Below, in pieces: positions 7,322 to 14,243 of a DNA stretch of 64,000 bases (its first letter is position 1; each line of letters starts with the position of its first letter). The stretch is taken from positions 558,001 through 622,000 of the forward strand of contig NZ_JAZARE010000001.1 in assembly GCF_036231905.1 (NCBI RefSeq), written 5' to 3'. Under the pieces are notes generated by a model. It worked only from the letters and a program-made list of their open reading frames with translations. It ran no database searches and was not told the DNA's origin. Made by a program: the position numbers and the translations under genes. This DNA is from CAMLIZ01 sp036231905. GTDB taxonomy: Bacteria; Pseudomonadota; Gammaproteobacteria; Burkholderiales; Burkholderiaceae_C.

Positions 7322-8206
7322 ATGGCACGCGCAATCTGGAAAGGCGCCATCTCCTTCGGCCTGGTGCATGTACCGGTGTCGCTATATCCGGCCTCGCAGG
7401 AAAACGAGGTCGATTTCGACTGGCTGGACCAGCGCACCATGGACCCGGTGGGCTACAAGCGCATCAACAAGCGCACCGGCAAGGAGATCGACAAGGAGCA
7501 CATCGTCAAGGGCGTGAAGACGGAGAACGGCGAGTACGTGGTGCTGTCGGACGACGAGATCCGCGAGGCCTACCCCAAGACCACGCAGACCATCGAGATC
7601 CAGAGCTTCGTGCAGGCGCAGGACGTGTCCTTCGTCTACATAGAGAAGCCCTATTACCTGGAGCCGGCGAACAAGGCGGAGAAGGTCTACACCCTGCTGC
7701 GCGAGGCCATGGCCGATGCCAGCCTGATCGGCATCGCCCGCCTGGTGATCCACAACAAGGAACACCTGGCCGCGCTGCTGCCCGCCGGGCCGGCGCTGAT
7801 GCTGGGCACCTTGCGCTGGGCCGACGAGATCCGCCCGGCCGACGCGTTGAACCTGCCGCCGCAGGGCAAGGCGCAGCTCAAGGACAGCGAGCTCAAGATG
7901 GCGCGCCAGCTGATCGGCGAGATGACCACCGCGTGGAAGCCGCAGGACTATCGCGACGAGTTCAGCGACGCCATCCGCGAGCTGGTGGCGCGCAAGGCCA
8001 AGGCGGGCGAGACGGAGAAGGTGGCGCCGCTGGAGGAGGCGCCCAGCGAGGCCGATGCCTCCAACGTCGTGGACCTCACCGAGCTGCTGAAGAACAGCCT
8101 CGGGCGCACCACCGGCAAGGGGGGCAAGGCCAAGCCGGCGGCCGAGCCCCGGGCCAGCAAGGCGGAGGACAAACCGGCCCGGTCGCGGGCGCGCAAGCGG
8201 GCCTGA
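7322..8206 (+). CDS. ku: Ku protein (second copy), non-homologous end joining
   Basis: A 294-residue Ku homologue starting at ATG 7322 (AGAGG just upstream) with MARAIWKGAISFGLVHVPV, the classic N-terminus of the more common bacterial Ku. The core runs to about residue 255 (RTMDPVGYKRINKRTGKEID, VQAQDVSFVYIEKPYYLEP, LGTLRWADEIR). The tail is Lys/Arg-rich (GRTTGKGGKAK, then ARSRARKRA). It differs clearly from the upstream Ku, so this is an old paralogous pair rather than a recent duplication. Two Ku subunits in one operon suggest heterodimer formation or two DNA-end complexes, as described for Sinorhizobium. A strong hairpin lies 16 bases after the stop. Confidence 0.96.
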   Translation: MARAIWKGAISFGLVHVPVSLYPASQENEVDFDWLDQRTMDPVGYKRINKRTGKEIDKEHIVKGVKTENGEYVVLSDDEIREAYPKTTQTIEIQSFVQAQDVSFVYIEKPYYLEPANKAEKVYTLLREAMADASLIGIARLVIHNKEHLAALLPAGPALMLGTLRWADEIRPADALNLPPQGKAQLKDSELKMARQLIGEMTTAWKPQDYRDEFSDAIRELVARKAKAGETEKVAPLEEAPSEADASNVVDLTELLKNSLGRTTGKGGKAKPAAEPRASKAEDKPARSRARKRA

Positions 8207-8222
8207 GGCGCCCGGCAACCGC

Positions 8223-8247
8223 GCTGCATCGGCGCTGCCGATGCAGC
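8223..8247 (+). terminator. hairpin after the ku operon (no T-tract)
   Basis: A perfect 11-bp stem (GCTGCATCGGC / GCCGATGCAGC) with a 3-base loop lies just after the second ku. There is no run of T after it, so it could be a weak terminator or a 3' mRNA-protecting hairpin. Confidence 0.5.
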
Positions 8248-8297
8248 AACGGAAGTTCCCGCTGGCCGGAGCCCTGCATGCGCCCCACCATGGGCGC

Positions 8298-9038
8298 ATG
8301 GACAACAACAACCCTCTTCAAGGACAACGGATCGTGGTGGTGGGCGGCAGCTCGGGCATGGGCCTGGCGCTGTCGGCGCAGCTGTTGAAGCGGCATTGCG
8401 ACGTGACGATCGTCGGCCGTTCGCAGCACAAGCTGGCCGCCGCCGCGGAGCAGCTGGGCACCGCTGGGTCGCTGCGGCTGCATGCGGCCGACGTGACGCA
8501 GGAACCGCAGGTGCAACAGCTGTTCGAGGCGGCGGGCCCGGTGGATCACATCGTCTGCACCGCGGCCGACATCCGCGGCGCCTATGAGCTGCTGCCCGAT
8601 CTGGCGCTGGCCGCCATCGAGCGCGCGCTGCGCTCCAAGGTGATCGCGCCCCTGCTGCTGGCCAAACACGGTGCGCCGCACTTGCGCCCCGGCGGCTCCA
8701 TCACCTTCACCTCCGGCATCGCCGCCTACCGGCCGCGGCCCAAGGGCGTGGCGGTGGCTGCGATCAACGCCGCGCTGGAAGGCATGGTGCGTGCGCTGGC
8801 GGTGGAGCTGGCGCCCCTGCGGGTGAATGCGGTGTCGCCCGGCTGGGTGCGCACCCCCATCTGGCAGGACGTGGCCGGTGTCGACAGCGACGCGCTGCTC
8901 GATACGATGGCGCAGCGCCTACCGGTGGGCCGGGTCGGCACCGCCGACGACATCGCCGACGCGATCCTGTTCCTGCTCGGCAACGGCTACACCACCGGCA
9001 CCGTGCTGCACGTGGAGGGCGGGCACCGGCTGGTGTGA
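8298..9038 (+). CDS. SDR-family protein lacking the YxxxK catalytic pair
   Basis: A 246-residue short-chain dehydrogenase/reductase fold. The ATG at 8298 places the Rossmann glycine motif VVVGGSSGMG at residues about 12-21, where it belongs; the longer frame adds an unlikely leader. Cofactor-binding and structural motifs are present (ADVTQ, IVCTAAD in place of NNAG, SGIAAYRP, VNAVSPGWVRTP). At the YxxxK site the sequence reads GVAVAAINAALEG: Tyr is replaced by Val and Lys by Asn. Members with this change are known among atypical SDRs and may use another mechanism or only bind nucleotide. The 3' end overlaps the convergent LysR frame by 120 bases. Confidence 0.85.
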   Translation: MDNNNPLQGQRIVVVGGSSGMGLALSAQLLKRHCDVTIVGRSQHKLAAAAEQLGTAGSLRLHAADVTQEPQVQQLFEAAGPVDHIVCTAADIRGAYELLPDLALAAIERALRSKVIAPLLLAKHGAPHLRPGGSITFTSGIAAYRPRPKGVAVAAINAALEGMVRALAVELAPLRVNAVSPGWVRTPIWQDVAGVDSDALLDTMAQRLPVGRVGTADDIADAILFLLGNGYTTGTVLHVEGGHRLV

Positions 9039-9920
9039 CGCCAGTGCCTGGCGCAGCGCCGTGATGAAGGGGGCCAGCTCCCGCGGCAGCGGCCGGCCAG
9101 CGGGGGTGAGCAGACAGATCGGCAGCCCGTCACCAGCCGGCGAGAGCGCCCGCAGCACGATGCCGGCGCCTGCGCCCTGCAGCGCACGGCGCGGCAGCAC
9201 CGTCACCCCCAGCCCGGCCGACACCATCTGCAGCAAGGCGGGCACGCTGTCCGCCACACCGCGCAGCTGCGGCTGCACAGGCGCCTGCTGCAGCAGCGCG
9301 TCGAGGTAGGCACGATAGCGGCAGCCGGGTGTGGTGAGCACCAGCGGGCAGGCCGCCAGCTCGTGCGCCGCCACCGCAGCACCGGCTGCCAGCGCATGGC
9401 CAACGGGCAGCACCACCATCGGCTGGTCGCGCGCCAGTTCCTCCACCTGCAGCGCCGCCTGCGCGGCCGGCCAGCCATGCACCAGGCCCAGATCGGCACT
9501 GCCGTCCAGCACGGCGGCAGCGGTGGCCAAGGAGTCGCGTTCCTGCACTTGCACCACCAGGGCCGGATGGCGCTGCGCATGGCGCGCCACCAGCGGCAGC
9601 AGCACGCTGGTGCACAGCGTCTGCGGCGCCACCACGCACAGTGTTGCGCCGCTATCACCCACCTCGCCGCGCGCCTGGCGCAGCGCGTCGTCGGCCAGCG
9701 CCAGCAGCTGGCGCGCGCGCTCCACCAGCCGTTCGCCGGCCGGGGTGAGCGCGAGCGTGTTGTGGGTGCGCACGAACAGCGGCTGGCCCACGCTGGATTC
9801 CAGCGCCTGCATCTGCTCGCTCACGCTGGACTGCGACAGGTGCACCCGCTGCGCCGCCTGCGTGAAGCTCAGGGTGTCGGCGGCAGCGAGAAAGGTCTTC
9901 AGTTGGCGCAGCTGGAACAT
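8919..9920 (-). CDS. LysR-family transcriptional regulator
   Basis: A 333-residue LTTR. The ATG at 9920 begins MFQLRQLKTFLAAADTLSFT, the usual winged-helix start; the HTH follows (TQAAQRVHLSQSSVSEQMQA). Residues about 90-295 form the periplasmic-binding-like effector domain. The last 40 residues are antisense to the SDR gene and look like a read-through extension beyond the normal LTTR end, so the natural stop may have been lost. Six bases upstream lies the end of the YihY gene on the same strand. The target is not clear; the convergent SDR gene or the yihY unit are candidates. Confidence 0.88.
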   Translation of the reverse strand: MFQLRQLKTFLAAADTLSFTQAAQRVHLSQSSVSEQMQALESSVGQPLFVRTHNTLALTPAGERLVERARQLLALADDALRQARGEVGDSGATLCVVAPQTLCTSVLLPLVARHAQRHPALVVQVQERDSLATAAAVLDGSADLGLVHGWPAAQAALQVEELARDQPMVVLPVGHALAAGAAVAAHELAACPLVLTTPGCRYRAYLDALLQQAPVQPQLRGVADSVPALLQMVSAGLGVTVLPRRALQGAGAGIVLRALSPAGDGLPICLLTPAGRPLPRELAPFITALRQALASHQPVPALHVQHGAGGVAVAEQEQDRVGDVVGGADPAHR

Positions 9921-9925
9921 CGCTT

Positions 9926-10741
9926 TCAGTTTCTCCTGGCCTGGGTCTTGATGCCCCGGCCGAGGTTGGCGCTGACCAGCGCCGCGGCCAGGGTGACCAG
10001 CCAGGAAAAGTACACCCAGAGCAGGAAGAGCGGAAACGCGGCGAAGGCGCCGTACACCGCCTTGTAGGTGGGCAGCTTGAGCACGTAGGCACCGAAGCCG
10101 CGTTTGCCCAGCTCCAGCGTGATGCTGGCGAGCAGCGCGCCCACGATGGCGTCGCGCTTGCGCACCCGGGTGTTGGGCACGAAGTAGAACAAGCTGCCCA
10201 GGCCCAGCGTGCCGAGTGCGATGGGCCCCAGCGTCAGCACGAACTGCGCCGCCGGCGGCAGCGGGCCGATCAGGCCCAGCGAGGCGCCCAGCAGGTGCGA
10301 GGTGGCCCACAGGCTGAGCGCGAGCAGCGGCGGCCCTGCGAGCAGCATCAGCACGTACATGCCCACGCGCTTGAGCAGCGGCCGGTTGCGCTTGACCTCC
10401 CACAGCTGGTTGAGCGCGTTTTCCACCGTGAGCAGCAGCGCCACCGCGGCGGCCAGCAGCAGCAAGGTGCCCAGCCCGGTGAGGCTGCCCGCGTTCGCGG
10501 CGAACTGGTGCAGCACCTGCAGCACGGTGCGCGAGATGTCGGCCGGCATCACGTTCTTCAGCAGGTGCTCCTCCAGCGCGTCCTCCAGCCAGGCCAGCCG
10601 CGGGAAGCGCAGGAACAGCGCGAAGCTCACCGCGATGAAGGGCACGATGGACAGCAGCGTGGTGAAGGTCAGGCTGCCGGCGATCTGCGCCAGCCGCTCC
10701 TTGCGCGCGCGCTGGATCGTCTGGCGGGTGAGGCTGAACAT
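9926..10741 (-). CDS. YihY/BrkB-family inner membrane protein
   Basis: A 271-residue polytopic protein of the YihY (UPF0761, formerly called RNase BN) family. It begins MFSLTRQTIQRARKERLAQ and shows the conserved AGSLTFTTLLSIVPFIAV segment near residues 21-40, then about six membrane helices (for example LLLLAAAVALLLTVENALNQLW, given here in part, near 95-115) and the conserved late helix FLLWVYFSWLVTLAAALVSA near 240-260. The biochemical function of this family is unknown; the RNase assignment has been withdrawn. It is followed after five bases by the LysR gene. Confidence 0.88.
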   Translation of the reverse strand: MFSLTRQTIQRARKERLAQIAGSLTFTTLLSIVPFIAVSFALFLRFPRLAWLEDALEEHLLKNVMPADISRTVLQVLHQFAANAGSLTGLGTLLLLAAAVALLLTVENALNQLWEVKRNRPLLKRVGMYVLMLLAGPPLLALSLWATSHLLGASLGLIGPLPPAAQFVLTLGPIALGTLGLGSLFYFVPNTRVRKRDAIVGALLASITLELGKRGFGAYVLKLPTYKAVYGAFAAFPLFLLWVYFSWLVTLAAALVSANLGRGIKTQARRN

Positions 10742-10775
10742 GCGAGCTGCCTTGGCGATGCGGCGATGGCGCGCC

Positions 10776-12170
10776 TCAGCGCTGCGCGTCGGGCGCCAGC
10801 AGCCGCCCGAACACCAGCCGGACACCCAGCAGCAGCACACCTGCGCTGGCCACCAGGGCCGCATGCAGGGCCCAGAACTGTTGGCCGGGCATGGTTTCCA
10901 GGAAGCCGGCCAGCCAGCCGACGAAGGTGTTGCCGAGGAACAGGTGCAGGTAGTACACGCCGATCACCAGCCCTTCCAGCCGCTGGGGCGCGACGCGCGA
11001 ATACAGCGCCAGGCCCACCGGCAGCACGTTTGCAAAACCCAGGTCGTTGAGCACCGTGTAGCCCAGCGTCCAGGCCAGGCTGACCTTCTCGTGCGAGTTC
11101 TCAACCATGCCGGCGGCCAGGATCAAGAGTGCCGGCCCGCCCGCGCCGATGAGCGAGCCGAGCGCCATCTTGGTGAGCTCGTCGGGCTCGCGCCGGCGCT
11201 GCGCCCACCAGCGCCAGAAGGCGATGGAGGCCACCATGGTGGCAGTGCTCACGAAGGCGTCCACCGCCTGCAGCCAGGTGACGGGCACCTCCCAGCCGAA
11301 CAGCACCAGGTCCATGTGCTTCTGCGACCACAGCGGGTAGGCGTTGGTGAACTGCTGGTTGCCCACGATGGACAGCATCAGCACCGGGATCAGCGCCACC
11401 AGCAGCACCAGGCGGGCCTTGTCGCGGCCGGTCATGCCGGCCGGCGCCACGGCGGTACCGCCGCCGGCATCGCGGGCGCGAACGCGCGGCTCGGGTGGCA
11501 GCCAGCGGCGGCCCCACAGGTACACCAACAGCCCGATCACCATGCCGACGCCGGCAGCGCCGAAGCCCCAGTGCCAGGCGACCTTCTCGCCCAAGGTGCC
11601 GCAGACGATGGGCGCCAGGATCACGGCGATCTGCACGGCCAGCATGAAGATCTGGAACGCGCTCGCGCGCCGTTTGTCCCCCGGTGCGTACAGGTCGCCC
11701 ACCTGCGCGGCGATGTTGCCCTTGAAGCAGCCCACGCCCACCAGCAGGCAGGCGAGCGCCGGCAGGAAGCTCACTTCGAAGGCCATGAGGAAGTGGCCCA
11801 GCGCCATCAGGCTGGCGCCGATGACCACCGTTTTCGTGCGGCCGAGCAGCCGGTCGGCGAGCAGCCCGCCGAACAAGGGCGTCAGGTACACCAGCCCGGC
11901 GTACAGGCCGAAGACCGCGGAGGCCAGCTGCTGCGGCGAGCGCGGGCCGGTGGCGCGCTCGATGAAGGCGCGCAGGCTGTCCATGCCGGCCACATGGCCG
12001 ATGTTCTCTGGCAGGAACAGGTAGTTGCTGAGGTACAGCACCAGGAGCGCCTGCATGCCGTAGTAGGAGAAGCGCTCCCACAGCTCGCAGAAAGCGAGCC
12101 AGCCGAGGCCGGCCGGGTGGCCGAAAAAGGCGCGGTCGGCGCGCCGTTCAGGGACGGTGGCGGAGTTCAT
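10776..12170 (-). CDS. POT/PTR-family proton-coupled peptide transporter
   Basis: A 464-residue MFS-fold transporter. I prefer the ATG at 12170, which places the first helix correctly. The proton-coupling motif ELWERFSYYGMQ (ExxERFxYY) occupies residues about 28-39, and the POT signature follows (GLVYLTPLFGGLLADRLLGR near 90-110; GCFKGNIAAQVGDLY near 145-160). The expected 12-14 membrane segments are visible. The family imports di- and tripeptides with protons across the inner membrane. It lies 34 bases upstream of yihY on the same strand and is divergent from the SGNH hydrolase gene. Confidence 0.92.
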   Translation of the reverse strand: MNSATVPERRADRAFFGHPAGLGWLAFCELWERFSYYGMQALLVLYLSNYLFLPENIGHVAGMDSLRAFIERATGPRSPQQLASAVFGLYAGLVYLTPLFGGLLADRLLGRTKTVVIGASLMALGHFLMAFEVSFLPALACLLVGVGCFKGNIAAQVGDLYAPGDKRRASAFQIFMLAVQIAVILAPIVCGTLGEKVAWHWGFGAAGVGMVIGLLVYLWGRRWLPPEPRVRARDAGGGTAVAPAGMTGRDKARLVLLVALIPVLMLSIVGNQQFTNAYPLWSQKHMDLVLFGWEVPVTWLQAVDAFVSTATMVASIAFWRWWAQRRREPDELTKMALGSLIGAGGPALLILAAGMVENSHEKVSLAWTLGYTVLNDLGFANVLPVGLALYSRVAPQRLEGLVIGVYYLHLFLGNTFVGWLAGFLETMPGQQFWALHAALVASAGVLLLGVRLVFGRLLAPDAQR

Positions 12171-12361
12171 CGCGCGGCATTGTCGCCGCCTGACCCGGCG
12201 AGCCAAGTCCATGACTTGCCGGCGCGGTCAGCAGGCAGCAAGGGATTCCACGGAGGTGCCCCACGGGGCCCGGGTCTAGGCTGGGTCGGCTACCGCAACA
12301 AGGGAACCCTGCGGAATCGAGCGCTCTGTTCCCGCACCAATATCAGGCCAAGGAGACACAG

Positions 12362-13465
12362 ATGACGACGAGATGCTTTCCCGCGCTGCGGCGCACCGCG
12401 CTGCGCGTGCTGATGCCCGCGCTGGCGATGCTGGCGGCCGCTGCGCCAGCGGCGGCCAACACCCTGACCCAGAACGTGTCCTGGACCATCGACCGGGCCA
12501 ACACCACCGCCAAGTACCGCGTGGTGGCCTACGGCGACTCCATCTACGCCGGCTACAACGGCTCGGTGTTCAACGCCGCCAAGTACGCCGCGCCCACGGT
12601 GGATGCGGAATACCTCTCTGCGCTGTGGAATGCCGACATCGAAAGCGTGCGCCGGGCCAAGTCGGGCGCCGTGGCCTCGGACGTCTACAACAACAAGATC
12701 GTGGCCGAGAAGTCGTACATGCAGGCCAGTTCCACCCGCGTGGTCACCTTCGAGATGTGCGGCAACGACGGCCTGCAGGCGCGCTCGGCCTTCAAGGGCC
12801 AGACCGGCACCTGCGACTACTCGGGCATCAACAACGCCATCAACAACTGCAAGACCTATGTGGCCGCGGCGATGGACTTCATCAACGCGAATGCGTATGC
12901 CGGCACCAAGCTGAAGGTGATCTCCAACCTGCACTACCCGGGCTACGCGGCCGACAACGTGCAGAGCGCCTGCCGGGACGCGAGCACCGGCCAGACGGTG
13001 AACATGCAGACGCTGTTCCTGCCGAAGATCGCGACGATGAACTACTGGATGTGCGAGTACGCGCGGCAGAAGGGCTTCCAGTGCGCGGACAACTTCGCGC
13101 AATACATGGGCGCCGACTACGACAGCAACGGGGACGGTCAGGTGGACTCCGACGCGCTGCGCTACGTGGCCGGCGAAAGCGAAGCCAGCTACGTCAACCG
13201 CATCGCAGGCACGCTGCGCCCCACGATACGCGACGCCAACGCGCACTTCGTGTCGGCCAGCAGCAGCTTCGACTACATCCAGTCGGACGACACCCATCCC
13301 ACCTACACCGGCGGCACGGTGAGCGCCGGGCTGTTCGGCGGCACCACCGGATCGGGCGCGCCGCGCTACACCTCGTTCACCAACGGCAAGAACCCGATCT
13401 GGAACCAGTACGGCCATGAGCGCATGGGTTGGGCGGTGTCCACCACCAACCCTGCCGCGCCCTGA
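12362..13465 (+). CDS. secreted SGNH/GDSL-type hydrolase
   Basis: A 367-residue exported protein with a good ribosome site (AAGGAG). A Sec signal peptide covers residues about 1-32, ending APAAAN. SGNH blocks are in order: VVAYGDSIYAGY (nucleophile Ser near 60), a block II Gly in RAKSGAVASD, the GND of FEMCGNDGLQ, and DDTHPTY near 310 supplying the catalytic Asp and His. An insertion near residue 257 (DSNGDGQVDSD) resembles a calcium-binding EF-hand or dockerin loop. Several cysteines suggest disulfides in the periplasm or outside. Substrate is not evident; esterase or lipase activity is typical. It heads a cluster with a single-pass protein and an Lnt-like acyltransferase. Confidence 0.85.
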   Translation: MTTRCFPALRRTALRVLMPALAMLAAAAPAAANTLTQNVSWTIDRANTTAKYRVVAYGDSIYAGYNGSVFNAAKYAAPTVDAEYLSALWNADIESVRRAKSGAVASDVYNNKIVAEKSYMQASSTRVVTFEMCGNDGLQARSAFKGQTGTCDYSGINNAINNCKTYVAAAMDFINANAYAGTKLKVISNLHYPGYAADNVQSACRDASTGQTVNMQTLFLPKIATMNYWMCEYARQKGFQCADNFAQYMGADYDSNGDGQVDSDALRYVAGESEASYVNRIAGTLRPTIRDANAHFVSASSSFDYIQSDDTHPTYTGGTVSAGLFGGTTGSGAPRYTSFTNGKNPIWNQYGHERMGWAVSTTNPAAP

Positions 13466-13479
13466 GCCGACAACACGCC

Positions 13480-14196
13480 ATGGACGGGCCGCGTCGTCCC
13501 GGCCCGCCTGCCCATCCGGCAGGCGGTGACCCGGCGTGGCGGCCGTCGTGGTTGTTGCTCGCCCTGGCGGTCGGCCTGGTGGCGGGCGGCGTGGTCTACG
13601 GGCTGACCCTGCAGGCATCGCCCAAGCCGGCGAACGCGCCTGCGCCGGCCGTCGTGACGGCTGCGGCCAGCGTCCCCGGCAGCCCGCCGCCGGCCCCGGC
13701 CGCTGCAGCGAGCGGGCCGGCCCAGGCGGTGCCGCAGCCGGGCACCACGCCCCGCCCTGCCGCCCCACCGGCGCAACGCATCGCCCGCATGCGCGATCCC
13801 GACGGTGACCAGTCGCCCGACCTGGCCGACTATGTGAACGAGGGTGAAAAACCGACCATGGCCGAGGTGATCGACCGCCTGCACCGCGCCGGTGTGCGCA
13901 CCGGCCTGGGCGCCTTCCAGCCACCCGGCACCCGCCCGCCGCTGGTGGGGTTGGCGGTGCCCGAGGACTACGTGCTGCCCGAGGGCTACGTGCGCCACTA
14001 CCAGGCCACCGACGACGGCCAGCGCATCGAGCCCATCCTCATGTACTCCCCCGACCACCGTTTCGTGGACGCGGCGGGCCGGCCGATCGCGATACCGAAG
14101 GACCGGGTGGTGCCGCCGGAAGCCGCACCGCCGGGCCTGCCGATCCGGCGCATCGTGGTGCCGCCACCCACCGACACCGGAGGGCCGGGCCGCTGA
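13480..14196 (+). CDS. single-pass membrane protein with Pro/Ala-rich linker
   Basis: A 238-residue protein starting at ATG 13480, 14 bases after the hydrolase stop. A short Pro/Arg-rich cytoplasmic N-terminus is followed by one membrane helix (LLLALAVGLVAGGVVYGLTL, residues about 24-43), a 60-residue Ala/Pro-rich linker, and a periplasmic domain with the acidic segment RDPDGDQSPDLADYVNEGEK and two Pro-rich ends. I do not recognise the family. Its position between a secreted hydrolase and an Lnt-like enzyme suggests a scaffold or accessory of an envelope system; this is inference. Confidence 0.7.
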   Translation: MDGPRRPGPPAHPAGGDPAWRPSWLLLALAVGLVAGGVVYGLTLQASPKPANAPAPAVVTAAASVPGSPPPAPAAAASGPAQAVPQPGTTPRPAAPPAQRIARMRDPDGDQSPDLADYVNEGEKPTMAEVIDRLHRAGVRTGLGAFQPPGTRPPLVGLAVPEDYVLPEGYVRHYQATDDGQRIEPILMYSPDHRFVDAAGRPIAIPKDRVVPPEAAPPGLPIRRIVVPPPTDTGGPGR

Positions 14197-14243
14197 ACGC
14201 CGCTGCTGCCTTCTTCCACCGCCACGCCCGCGCGGCGGCCGGT

